Of a stretch of DNA of 64,000 nt, positions 42,450 through 52,689 are shown in pieces. The position numbers and the translations under genes are program-made. Every line of letters starts with the position of its first letter. Positions within the stretch are counted from its first letter, which is position 1. The stretch spans positions 191,213,640 through 191,277,639 of the forward strand of contig NC_089493.1 in NCBI RefSeq assembly GCF_036850765.1, in the 5' to 3' direction. The notes below the pieces were generated by a model. It saw only the letters and a list, made by a program, of their open reading frames with translations, made no database searches and had not been told where the DNA came from. The stretch is from Saccopteryx bilineata. Its lineage: Eukaryota; Chordata; Mammalia; Chiroptera; Emballonuridae.

Positions 42450-42715
42450 ACTAAGGGGGTTGGAAGACAGAGAAGTTCAGATCCTAGGAATGTCACTCGC
42501 CTAATGCCTGTGACCTTGGGCGAGTCACATCATTCAGCTCAGCCTCAGTTTCCTACTCTGTCAAATGGGGACGGCCATATGACATCGGACCTGCTTCACG
42601 CACTGTTGTTGAGACATCACAGAACCAGACGCCTCATAAGGACTGTCCATCCCTGTGTCCTCAAAACCCGGACGGCACCTGGCACGCAGTAGGTGCTCAA
42701 TAAATAGCTATTGTA
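42450..42715 (+). mobile_element. MIR SINE, sense
   Basis: 'gcctgtgaccttgggcgagt', 'cctcagtttcctactctgtc' and 'cgcagtaggtgctcaataaa' in MIR order, nearly full length. Confidence 0.85.
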
Positions 42716-42730
42716 GGGGGTGGACGGACG

Positions 42731-42752
42731 AGTGAGTGAGTGAGTGAGTGAC
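42731..42752. repeat. (GTGA)n microsatellite
   Basis: Five GTGA units (agtgagtgagtgagtgagtg). Confidence 0.85.
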
Positions 42753-42844
42753 TCTATGGGTCATAACACTCTGATCTCAAAAGCTCTGCAGCAATGAGGG
42801 GACCCTTTAATAGCTTAGCTTGTCCCTCATTCTTGAGAACACAG

Positions 42845-42890
42845 CTGACCGGGCGGTGGCGCAGTGGATAGAGCATCAGACTGGGATGTG
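42845..42890 (+). mobile_element. Tailless 3'-truncated SINE head with TSD
   Basis: 'ctgaccgggcggtggcgcag' and 'tggatagagcatcagactgg' are the 5' head of a second tRNA-derived bat SINE type (A box gcgcagtggatagagc). The copy stops at 'gatgtg', in the anticodon-arm region, with no body or A-tail. It is flanked by gagaacacagctg (42835-42847) and gagaacacggctg (42891-42903), 12/13 identical. Confidence 0.8.
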
Positions 42891-42903
42891 GAGAACACGG
42901 CTG

Positions 42904-43349
42904 TAATACCAACTCGCCTTCGAATCCTTTCCCAATGCCTCAGTCCAAAGTGGCAGGGTCGGACCCTGGTGTCTGGCGCACCCATGCTCATGGCCTGGCT
43001 CCTGATCTCGGGCCAGCAGCTGAACTCACCTGCCTCTGGGAAGAACAAGGCTCCCCTCTCGCAGGGCAGTTGTGAGGTGTAAGAACTGATGGACACAGAA
43101 GCCCTGCTGGGAGCCTACGGGCAGGAGGCAGGTACAAAGGTCTGTTGGATGGGAGTGAGTTTCTACAGGCACTAAGGAGCTCAAAATCAGACCTGGAGGG
43201 AAAGGGCCTTGGCCAAGGTGATGCCCACCTGTGAGGTCTCTCTGGAGGTGCCAACAGTGCCCGCCAGCTCCAAGTGCAGAAACGCTACGAGTGGTGCTTT
43301 AGCCAAAATCACGTGGAGCAATTGAAAGCCCCTGAGAGAAAACCATTAG
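42904..43349. other. Unassigned sequence
   Basis: No exon, RNA or repeat family recognised. Confidence 0.4.
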
Positions 43350-43465
43350 ACCGTCTGGCTCTTGCTGTTCTTAGTTGCTGTGTGACCTTTATAAAGCCTG
43401 CCGCCCTCTCTGTACCTTTACCTAACAATCGGATAAGGGAATGCTGATTCGTGGCGCTAGGGGAA
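43350..43465 (+). mobile_element. MIR SINE fragment, sense
   Basis: 'ttagttgctgtgtgaccttt' and 'ctctctgtacctttacc' match a degraded MIR core. Confidence 0.45.
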
Positions 43466-43768
43466 AATGAGAAGGTTCTGCAGGTTCCTGGCACTGTTAG
43501 CACTGCATTCTGTCTGCCTTTCAGTTAGGACTCTTTGGCCCTGTGTGTCAGGATCCCCCAAGCACCGAGCCCCAACTGTGGACGGGGAGGTACTGACGGA
43601 ACTGGGGGAAGTGGGGGCTACAGAGCCACAGCCCCCTCAGCAGGGCAGGTGGAGGAGCAGGGCAGGAAGCCTGAGGCTCCGACCCAAGGTCCACCACTTA
43701 CTAACATCAAGCGTGTTATGAACGACAGACGTTTGTGTCTCTGTTCACTCATCTCAAAAACAGAAATA

Positions 43769-44159
43769 GGCCCTGGCCGGTTGGCTCAGTGGTAGAGCGT
43801 CGGCCTGGCGTGCGGGGATCCCGGGTTCAATTCCCGACCAGGGCACACAGGAGAAGCACCCATCTGCTTCTCCACCCCCACCCCCTCTCCTTCCTCTCTC
43901 TCTCTTCCCCTCCCGCAGCCAAGGCTCCATTGGAGCAAAGATGGCCCGGGCGCTGGGGATGGCTCCTTGGCCTCTGCCCCAGGCGCTAGAGTGGCTCTGG
44001 TCGCAATAGAGCGACACCCCGGAGGGGCAGAGCATCGCCCCCTGGTGGGCAGAGCGTCGCCCCTGGTGGGCGTGCCAGGTGGATCCCGGTTGGGCGCATG
44101 CGGGAGTCTGTCTGACTGTCTCTCCCCGTTCCCAGCTTCAGAAAAAGAAAAAAAGAAAA
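43769..44159 (+). mobile_element. Rhin-type SINE, young subfamily
   Basis: Sense copy, full length. The perfect 13 bp TSD aaaaacagaaata is at 43756-43768 and 44160-44172. Intact tRNA-like A and B boxes. One perfect CTCF-core-like motif on the complementary strand (44037-44048); the second unit lacks one C. Confidence 0.95.
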
Positions 44160-44299
44160 AAAAACAGAAATAAAAACACCTACCACATAACATGTTGTGA
44201 ACACCAGCCTAGGGTCTGGTCCATAGAAGGCGTGAGTGTGTCAGGTCCCTTTTCCTTCCTCCTGCAGAACTTTGTGTGAGGCATCGGGGTGTCTGCCCA

Positions 44300-44780
44300 A
44301 CACCCCCTCCCCTTCCCCTGTCCTGCAGCATCTGACCCGGGTTCCCACCTGCAGCTTTGAGCCTGGGCTGATGGGCTCCAATGGAGCAGTTTAATCTCAC
44401 TAGTCCCCTCGGCCCCACCCACTGGTGCAGGGGAGGCATGCGACCTAAATGGCTTGAACGAGATTTAAGCTCAGAAATCTAAGGCTTGTTGATTAGAGAG
44501 AGGATTCCTCTAGAAGGAGTTTTGTGCAGAAATGAGGGCTGTTGCTGTGGCTACGGCCATTTTTCTATCCCGAAAGAACTAGCCACCAGAGCAAAACTAG
44601 CTGGCAAGGGTCAGGCATCGCAGAACAATGCCGAAGCCCTGATCAGACTGTTCCTGAAGCTTAATTGCATCTGGACAGCAGTCCACCAGCTAGTGAACTC
44701 TGTTGTTTTTTAAGCCAGATCAAGTTAAAGTTTTAGAGAAATAAAACCAAAAGCATTTTAACTAATAGGAAAACCTTCAG
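44300..44780. mobile_element. Ancient interspersed repeat (LTR-like, unassigned)
   Basis: 'gctgttgctgtggctacggc', 'catttttctatcccgaaag' and 'gttttttaagccagatcaag' resemble an old mammalian LTR-type repeat ('...tggctatggcagccatt...ttaagccagtttgagtt...'). Confidence 0.4.
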
Positions 44781-44837
44781 ATAGTCAGTGCTCCTAAACC
44801 CACTCCCAAATCCACTGGGAGCTTGTCACAATTTAAT

Positions 44838-44879
44838 GAGCCAATTTACATATGCAAATTTACTTGCATTAATTGGCTC
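44838..44879. promoter_or_regulatory. Nested inverted repeat with octamer and CCAAT motifs
   Basis: The outer arms GAGCCAATT (44838-44846) and AATTGGCTC (44871-44879) are perfect reverse complements; inside them TGCAA and TTGCA form a second pair. The centre contains a perfect octamer ATGCAAAT (44852-44859, POU/Oct factor site) and both outer arms contain CCAAT (NF-Y-type). Repeat-free context suggests a regulatory or conserved element; function is inferred. Confidence 0.4.
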
Positions 44880-45114
44880 TCCAGGGAACAGTTTCTGCTC
44901 TCTTTCTCTCTCTCTTAAGTCATTTGAAACTCCGGAGCAGCACAGAGGCTCTGCTCCAGGACCCAGGCGTCCTCGTGACTGACAACCTGCTCTGCTTCCC
45001 TCCCACTGCCTCCCTTGGCCAAGGGGACCCGCAGTAGGACAGAGGTGACAGTCACCTGGTCACACTGGAAAGCCGTGGCAGGGAAGCTGGAAGGAGGCAA
45101 GATAGAGCCGCAAG

Positions 45115-45330
45115 AAGCACACCAACTCCAGAGTCAGGGGGGCTCTATTTCTTCCAAGCTTCCAAAGTCACTCCACTTCTGTAAGCCTCAATTTTCCCAT
45201 CTGCAAAATGGGTGTGAGCCTACGCAGCCTGCTGGTCTGCTGTGGAGGTTTCCAGACACCCTGTGTGTGAAATGCCTGGCCGAGGGGGCCTGCAGAGGAG
45301 CAGGCATTTGTTCACTGAAGCGGTTGTTTA
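45115..45330 (+). mobile_element. MIR SINE, sense
   Basis: 'accaactccagagtcagggg', 'aagcctcaattttcccatct' and 'gcaaaatgggtgtgagccta' in MIR order. Confidence 0.75.
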
Positions 45331-46255
45331 TAGAGTTGTATCGTCACGGCCGCCCTTCCTCTTTCCCGGGGCTCGCGTAGGTCTAAGATTGTACCGGGGC
45401 TGTAAGATTTCTCAGGGGCACAGAAGCAGCTAGGTAGTAAGAGATGGCATGGTCACTTGTCACCACAGAGCATGGTCTGGGGTGGGTCTGTGGAAGGTGG
45501 TCCGCCACACACCCCAGCAGCCCTTAGGTCCAGCGCCCAGTTCTTTCTCAAGAGCAGTGGTGCCGCATCTTCCTGTCGGCTTTCGGAACTGTCAGCCTGC
45601 AGCGTTTCAGTTCAGTTGGGGAGGGAGGCCCGGCCTGCCTCCACGGTCCCCTCCACTTCCTGGCTGCCCTGCTCCTGGCCAAAGGGGAGGGTGTCCCACC
45701 TCCTTATGGAAAAGTCCGGAAGACCAGACAATCACTTCCCCAGACTCCCTTGCAGCTAGGGTGTAAGCGTGCATCCCAGGCCCGGTGGGCTTGGGAGCTG
45801 GAGAGACACAGGCAAGCAAGCTGCCTGGTGGCTGCAATGGGAGCCGTGGCCAGTGTCCTCCCTGGGGGCTGATGCGGGCTGTGGCCCCCGCTCCCTTTGT
45901 CTGTTTCTGTCCTTGGACTTCACAGGGAAGAGTGAGGAACAGGACCCGGGCCCCTGCCGTTCCCCATAACCCACTCACTGTGGGTTCAGTGGCACAGAGC
46001 TGTTACTGGCCCTGAGCCATATGGGGGGGGGTATACACTATTTTATAATGAAGAGAGGCCGTCTGCATCTCCAGGCCGGGTCTCAGGCCTGGGAGAGCAG
46101 CTCATTAATCTCCTTTCTGCCTCAGCAGCCCGAGGCCCAACCCTCACACCCTCCAGCACTCCCTGGCTCCCATGTCTCCTGAACTGTGAGCTTGCTCCGC
46201 CTCTTGAGCTTCTAGCAGGTTCCTTTGCTGGTAGCAAATCCCTGGCCCTCCCCAC
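45331..46255. other. Unassigned GC-rich sequence
   Basis: No exon, RNA or repeat family recognised. Confidence 0.4.
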
Positions 46256-46289
46256 CAGAGCCAGAACCAGAACCAGAACCAGAACCAGG
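46256..46289. repeat. (CCAGAA)n minisatellite
   Basis: Five CCAGAA/CCAGAG hexamers in tandem. Confidence 0.9.
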
Positions 46290-46919
46290 TCTGTCTGACC
46301 CACACAGCCTGATGCTGGGGTAAGGATATTCTGTGCTGCCCCCCCCCCACAAACACACACACACCAAGGAGCCAGAAAGCAGCAAAGCCCCAGCTCCTCC
46401 TGCCACTGCCCAAGAGCCTGGCTGACCCCATGGACCAGTGTGCCCACGCCGTGGGTGGCAGCTGTTCTCCTGCACTCACCCTCCCAGCCCCGCCCAGCAC
46501 CGAGGCCCAGGTCGGGGAGTGTTTCAGCCTCTGAGGGGTGGTGCACGAGAGGACGGGGGCTTAATTCCACAGCCCCGGGGTCCCCAGGAAACATCTCAGC
46601 AGTGTGAGACTGTCAGGCGGCCCTTCTCCTGTACGTGCTGCCACGTTTATGTAAAAAGCCTTCACCCTGAACTCCACGCCTACTCTCTGCTCTCACAGGG
46701 GTCGGGGGTCTGGCCTGGCCCGCGCCCTTCTCTCCTCTCCCCCTTTTCAGAGAAGCGCCTGGGGAGAGGTCCTACGTTTGGGATCACCCCTGCCATAGAG
46801 TTGGCATTAGAAAATGAGAATGCCACGCAAAGGGTCTCCATGGTGGCATCTGGCCTAGATGAGAGAACTCCCGGTCCCATCGACTTTCTAGGCAGCCTGC
46901 TCATCTCACCCACAACCAG
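46290..46919. other. Unassigned sequence
   Basis: Short C run and CA run at 46340-46367. Nothing else recognised. Confidence 0.4.
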
Positions 46920-46920
46920 C

Positions 46921-47060
46921 CACTCCCCTCCCCTCCCCTCCCCTCCCCCTCCCCCTCCCCACTCCCCCTCTCCACTCCCCCTCCCCCTCCCCACTCCCCC
47001 TCCCCTCCCCCTCTCCACTCCCCCTCCCCACTCCCCACTCCCCCTCCCCCTCCCCTCCCC
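46921..47060. repeat. (CCCCTC)n pyrimidine tract
   Basis: About 140 bp of CCCCTC/CCACTC-type units. The complementary strand is G-rich with quadruplex potential. Confidence 0.95.
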
Positions 47061-47149
47061 AAATGCTCACAGCCTCTCTCATCAGCTACAGGTCACACAT
47101 CCCAGCGGCTCCTGCGGGCCTGACCCACTGTGAGGAAGCCGGGACGCTT

Positions 47150-47300
47150 CCTCCTCCTAACAGCACAGCACCGGGATATCCCCATCACCACGAGTGGGAA
47201 AACTGAGGCTCGGGGAGGCTGAGAGACTCAGAATTGCATAAAGATGGGTGTTGAACTAGAATTCTAGCTTCAGTCTCTGACCCCGAAGGCTCTGGGGTTT
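47150..47300 (-). mobile_element. MIR SINE, antisense
   Basis: 'cacgagtgggaaaactgagg' and 'actagaattctagcttcagt' match antisense MIR. Confidence 0.6.
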
Positions 47301-47521
47301 TTCCTTCCTGGTCATACACCCCCCCCCATGAGCAAATGGCTAGGAGCACTGTCTGGGGAGGGGGGACAGTCAGTAAGATCCGTAATAAAGAAAAAGGCAT
47401 TTATTTCTTTGAAACTGTCATAAAAAACAACATGGGTTATGTTTTCTGCCCAGAATTTGGGATCGAAAGCCGTGATTTAATGGTCTCACTCCAGGCCTGG
47501 TTGCTTCGCTAAAACACTCAT

Positions 47522-47862
47522 CAATATATGAATATTTACATACACACACACACACACACACACGAGTATATGAATATTTACACACACACACCCATCAGTA
47601 TATGAATATTTACACACACACCCATCAATATATGAATATTTACACACACATATCAGTATATGAATATTTACACACACACATCAGTATGTGAATATTTACA
47701 CACACCCATCAGTATATGAATATTTACACACACACACCCATCAGTATGTGAATATTTACACACACATCAGTATGTGAATATTTACACACACCCATCAGCA
47801 TATGAATATTTACACAGACATACACACACACACACATTAATATGAATATTTACACACACGTT
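47522..47862. repeat. AT/CA minisatellite, 11 copies of a 26-42 bp unit
   Basis: Eleven copies of GAATATTTAC (first at 47529, last at 47844), each followed by a CA run and 'cccatcagtat' or a variant. Unit length varies with the CA run and the optional 'cccat' block, mostly 26-33 bp. Confidence 0.95.
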
Positions 47863-47865
47863 GCT

Positions 47866-49103
47866 GCGGTGCATACACTTCTGAGAGTGGAGGGCCCGTG
47901 GGAGGAGAACTCAAGGTTAATTCGCAGGACTCGTGTATGGAGCGCCTGGTCCCGTGGGGAGCACTGCAGGTCAGACAGGAAATCCGCCCTGACCCCCTAT
48001 CCCCCTTCCAGGCCTGCAGCCCACGGCACTGAGTGCAGCTCTGGACCGGAGCCAGATGCTTCCCACAGGCTCGCACCCCCCCCAGGCCCCCAGCACTCCC
48101 ATCCATCCTGCCGCAGACAGACGGACTCCAGAATGCAAAATCGTTTTGCCCTTCCCCTCCCTCCCCTCCCCTCCCCTCCCACCCTCTGCATCTGTGGGTC
48201 TGCTGCTCAGAAAACATCTGTTCCTTCTTTGCTCCTGACACATGCATCGATCTCGGGCCAGCCTGGCTGCTTAAGCCCACTGCCCTGGGAAGCAGACATG
48301 CGTTCCTGACCAGGCACAGGTCTGGGGGCTGGGGATGGGGGGTGGGGAACACAGGACACTCGACCAGGCAGGGGCCTCCCAGCTGAGGTCCTAGGTCTTT
48401 TGCCACCCCCCTCGGCAAAGACTGCAGGGGGGAGGGCGGAAGGGGGCTCAGGCAACAATGGACAGCCCTGCAGCTGTGAAGCCAGCTGCGGCCCAGAGGA
48501 GGCAGCTGGGTGCCTCGGTTCACTCCCACACTCTCCCCCCGCCTCTCCGGTCACCCCCACGGCCTGCGTCTGTCCGCACTGCTCTCAGTTGTACCATTTC
48601 CCCTTGAGGACTTGGCCGGTCCCTCCCTGAAAAGCTGCCCCCCCTCAGGATTGCATGAGCATTCGAGGATGCCACCCTCATCCCCCACCCTGCCACCTCC
48701 CCAGCACCGGCACGCCTAGCAGGGCAGCACAGGTCTTTGTGAAATGACTCAGACCTGAACCGGGCAAAGGAAGCCGGACAGGCCGGAATCCCCACCGACA
48801 ATGGGCATTGATGTCAGGACGGGATCTGTCCCTCTGAACGGGGCATTGGCGGTTGACAACACTGTCCCGGCTCTCGCCAGGCTGCAGGTGGGGAGCTCGC
48901 TTCCCAGACCAGCGGGCCTGGGCACAGTGGGCAGGGAGCCGGGGGCAGGAGTTAGCTGGGCTCCTCCAGGGAAGCACAGGAATGGATCCAACGGGCTCAT
49001 TAGGAAAACAGTCTCTGGTCGTTTTGATGCCAGATGCCAACTCTGGGGAGCCAGAGGTGATCCAGGCACCGCCCCTCCCTGCAGGAGACTCACGGCCATT
49101 CAG
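47866..49103. other. Unassigned GC-rich sequence
   Basis: A CCCCT run at 48154-48182. Overlapping open frames on both strands with no recognisable domain. No exon or repeat recognised. Confidence 0.4.
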
Positions 49104-49121
49104 AAAAAAAAAAAAAAAAAA
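49104..49121. repeat. Poly-A run
   Basis: About 18 A, followed by 'gaaagcagc'. No SINE or processed transcript is recognisable upstream. Confidence 0.85.
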
Positions 49122-49169
49122 GAAAGCAGCTAAAGATAGGCCCTGATGCATAAAAAGGCTCAATAAATA

Positions 49170-49500
49170 TTTACTTAATGACCGAATGGATGAATGAGAC
49201 AAACAAGTAGACAGACAGTGGGCTGAATGCCATGACAGTCTGTGGTCACCATTCCTACTGTGTGCCAGGGAACACTACGAATAAACCAGGTCTGTGGTCC
49301 CCAGTACCCCCACCCAAGGTGGACCAGAGAGCCAGGAAAGCCTTCCCGAAGGAGGGGACATTTTGGCTGGGCCTTACGGATGAGTAGGAGTTCGCCGAGT
49401 GCACCAGGGGAGAAGAGTATCCAGTAGACAGGCAGCAGGTGCAAAGTCAGGGAGACAAGCAGAAGCCCGGGCCGGCGGGGGCGTCAGGCACTGGGACGGA
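49170..49500 (+). mobile_element. Ancient mammalian interspersed repeat
   Basis: 'caggaaagccttcccgaagg', 'ctgggccttacggatgagta' and 'caggtgcaaagtcagggaga' in the order of the ancient repeat at 5825. Confidence 0.55.
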
Positions 49501-49974
49501 GAGGGGGCCTCGGGCCTTGGAGGAAGAAAGAAGGAAAGGGCTTGCTCACTCATTCACCTGGAGCCACTGCACATTCTGAGATAAGGGAGAGAGGGGATGC
49601 AGGACAATAGTGACCAGCCTGGGCACCACACAGGGGCGTGAGTGGGCACCGCGCGGGTGAGGGTGGGGGAGATCAGGGTGGAGGAACCTGTGACAGCGTG
49701 ATCCCCGAGGGAGCAGGCACGGCCTGATTAATGATCTCGAGGCAAGTGGCTAAGCAGAAGCTTGGAAGAAAAGAGACTGCTATGTCTTATAAAGGAATAA
49801 TTCCAGAGTGCAGTATCCCCCTTTCCGGAGACAGGCTTGGAGGGAGCCCAGCTGATTGGCGCTGGGTCTGGATCACAGCTTCTGCAAGGCCGCCTCCTTC
49901 TCCCGTTCCCACCAGGGGAGGAGCAATGAACAGTGTCAGGTGCGTGCGGGACCATGGAGGGAACGCCCGGTTAG
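49501..49974. other. Unassigned sequence
   Basis: Nothing recognised. Confidence 0.35.
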
Positions 49975-50240
49975 GTATCAGGAGACAGGGCTCTAACACT
50001 GACTGTGACTTGCCGTGTGACCGTGGCCAGGTGGCTTCCCTCTCCGAGCTTTTGTTCCCTCTTCTGGGAACAAGGACAGTCAGCTCTGTGAGAGGAGGGC
50101 GGTGAGGTCCCTTGTATAGGACGGAGCACCTCCCGTCCGTAGCACAAGGACAGGTGGTTTCGGCACCTGTGAGACTGGCCTGAAGATTCTGACCGCCCAG
50201 GGCAGCTGTGAAAATGAACGCCGAGAATGTCGGTGAGAGT
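49975..50240 (+). mobile_element. MIR SINE, sense
   Basis: 'tgacttgccgtgtgaccgtg' and 'ccctctccgagcttttgttc' match the MIR core. The 3' half is degraded. Confidence 0.6.
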
Positions 50241-50373
50241 CCCGTCGCCGTGCCTGCCCGCAACGCCGAGGGTCTCCAAGATGCTGCGGTCTGTAGGCAC
50301 CGTCCCCAGGAATCAAGGGCAAGTCTGAGCCTTGGTGACCGATCTCTGCCATTCTCCACGTCAAAGACTTTTC

Positions 50374-50800
50374 TTTTTTCTTTGTTTTTTGTTGTTGTTG
50401 TTGTTGTTGGGTTTTTTTGTATTTTTCTGAAGCTGTAAACGGGGAGAGACAGTCAGACAGACTCCCGCATGCGCCCGACTGGGATCCACCCGGCACACCC
50501 ACCAGGGGGCACGCTCTGCCCACCAGGGGGCGATGCTCTGCCCCTCCGGGGCGTCGCTCTGTTGCAACCAGAGCCACTCTGGTGCCTGGGGCAGAGGCCA
50601 AGGAGCCATCCCCAGCGCCCGGGCCATCTTTGCTCCAATGGAGCCTCCGCTGCGGGAGGGGAAGAGAGAGACAGAGAGGAAGGAGAGGGGGAGGGGTGGA
50701 GAAGCAGATGGACGCTTCTCCTGTGTGCCCTGGCTGGGAATCGAACCCGGGACTTCTACACGCCAGGCTGATGCTCTACCACTGAGCCAACCGGCCAGGG
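50374..50800 (-). mobile_element. Rhin-type SINE, young subfamily
   Basis: Antisense, full length. The perfect 17 bp TSD cacgtcaaagacttttc is at 50357-50373 and 50801-50817. Tail with an (AAC)n expansion (seen as GTT). Both CTCF-core-like motifs are perfect (50499-50510 and 50520-50531), one base closer than in siblings because a G is missing between them. Confidence 0.97.
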
Positions 50801-50817
50801 CACGTCAAAGACTTTTC

Positions 50818-51369
50818 AAAAGCAGCAGGAGCTTCCTGGATGCGACAAAGAGAATTATCTCCCCACGTGGAGGGAGCACTGTCATCCCCCACCACAGAGC
50901 CAGGCCCAGAACTGCTGGCTTACTTGTTTCTCCTTATCCACCACGAGCGGAGGAAAAGGCTCTGCAGGGGGGCCAGAGCCCCTCGCAGCCCCTGCAGACC
51001 CTACGTTGGAGCTGGGCCATGTGCCAAGGCCCCCACTCCGGGGGTTTGTCTCCCATAGTCCAGGCACCTGTTGCCCTGGCTCTAACCCCTGGGGCCAGCC
51101 AGGCCACAGGCCCCGGGGGGTAGCCAGCTCCTCTGCTGACTAGCTGGTGACCAGGGCCCGCAGCCTGACTCCTGGGATGGGGGGATGTCACATGGCTCCA
51201 TGATGGCAGCTGCCACAGTGGTGACAACAGGTCACCCAGCCACCGCCCCACAGGGACATTCAGCCCTGCAGGGATACCGCCCCTTCCCAGCCCCCCCCCC
51301 CTGCCGTGTTCAGGACAGCCAGGCTGCCGGGGGCCCACTCTGCTCTGAGCCCTCCCTGCCGCAGAGGCC
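50818..51369. other. Unassigned sequence
   Basis: GC-rich with a C run at 51290-51301. No exon or repeat family recognised. Confidence 0.4.
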
Positions 51370-51402
51370 TGTCCTCCTGTCCTCCTGTCCTCCTGTCCTC
51401 CT
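51370..51402. repeat. (TCCTCCTG)n short tandem repeat
   Basis: Four units of TCCTCCTG/TCCTGTCC. Confidence 0.85.
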
Positions 51403-51974
51403 GCGCATTTCCCAGCCCGGGCTCAGCAGATTTGGGAGCAGAAAACCAAGCCCCCGAGTCCAGGTGTAGGGGGTGAGGGGAAAAGTGCCCGGCGTGACAG
51501 GGCGGGCACGGACTCGGAAAGCGCCAGATGAGCCCGGAACCAGGCCCTGTCCTGGTGCCATCCGGGCGCTGGAGGGTTAATTCTTCCATCACTAGGCTCC
51601 TGTCCCCAATCTTGCATCTTTCTCCACTGAAGGCGGCCCCTCCGGGCTTCGCCCCGCCCCTTCCGCGGTGCTTCCGCGCCAGGCTTTGAAGAACCCTTTG
51701 AACAGAATCCACCCATCTGTCTCTGCACTTGGCCTCCCCTGACACGGCTAAAGAGAGCCCTTCCTGCCCACTCCGGGGCATCCCCACGAGGGCCCACAGC
51801 TGTGCTGCATGACCTTGGCAAGTGCCATGCCCCCTTGGGGCTCAGTCTGCGCATCCTTACTGCCCAGGAGGTGGGCGTAATGAAGGAAGTGAGGTAACCC
51901 GAGGGAGGGCCAGTGTCCAGTGTTGCCTGTTCTCCAGGCCAGTCTCTGCTCAGTGTGGGGGGGGGGCATTAGAT
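51403..51974. other. Unassigned sequence
   Basis: Some CpGs at 51620-51680 without island density. A G run at 51957-51967. Nothing else recognised. Confidence 0.4.
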
Positions 51975-52205
51975 ATGATGGAAGAGCCTGGCTCTGAGTC
52001 AGAGGGGCCGGGGTTGAAATGCCAGCTCTGCACGTGACAGCTGTGTGACCTCAGGCAAGCAACCTGGCCTCTCTGAGCCTCCATTTCCGAGTCTACGACG
52101 TCTAAACATGGGGCTGGTACTGATGTCGCAGAGCTGCGGTGAGGATTCGGTAGGACAACGGGGATAAAGCACCCAGCACAGTGCCTAGCACACAGTAGGC
52201 CCTCT
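51975..52205 (+). mobile_element. MIR SINE, sense, nearly full length
   Basis: 'agagcctggctctgagtcag', 'gtgacagctgtgtgacctca', 'ggcaagcaacctggcctctc' and 'gcacagtgcctagcacacag' run head to tail. Confidence 0.9.
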
Positions 52206-52689
52206 CTCTGCTCTGTTCTCTAGTGTGGGATAAGAATGGGGAACTGAAACCCAGACTGAACCTGGAAAACTCCATTCTCCTACCTCTTCCTCCAGGAAGG
52301 ATTGTGAGTCCCCAGGTCAAAGAGGAGCGAGCCTTCCTCATTGTGGGGTCAGAAAAGGCACCCTGTTTTCAGAAGGAGGCTGCTGGGGGATCAGCCTGCA
52401 CGCCCCACCTGGGCCGATTCTCAGGGTCACTTACTCCAGCGAGAGCCCTGGAAGCCAGGAACTTGGAGTGGTGTGGGGCGCCACCTGGTGTCCAGTCGGG
52501 GCAAGACAGGAGCCTGCTGCGTGGTACTATTTAGGGGAAGAGGAGGGCGCTGTTTAGGGGAAGAGGAGGGGACCCTGGAGCAAGACCTGGGGGAGCGACA
52601 CCCTACTGAACATATAGACAACAAACAAGGTAATAAAAATAAGGAGGATAGCCAGTCCTAAGAATGAAGAAAAAGTTACTAGAGGACAA
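52206..52689. other. Unassigned sequence
   Basis: Contains a short direct repeat 'tttaggggaagaggaggg' at 52530-52569 (two copies about 20 bp apart). Nothing else recognised. Confidence 0.4.

Noticed and set aside
42835..42903. Chance match to a tRNA
   Set aside because: The 43 bp match to the SINE head plus flanking 12/13 direct repeats is too specific for chance; kept as a tailless insertion.
46438..47133. 231-codon open frame ending in a Pro/Ser-rich region
   Set aside because: The C-terminal part is the CCCCTC tract; the rest has no recognisable domain and no splice or start context.
49104..49121. Poly-A tail of a processed pseudogene
   Set aside because: No transcript-like or coding sequence is recognisable upstream, and no flanking direct repeat was found.
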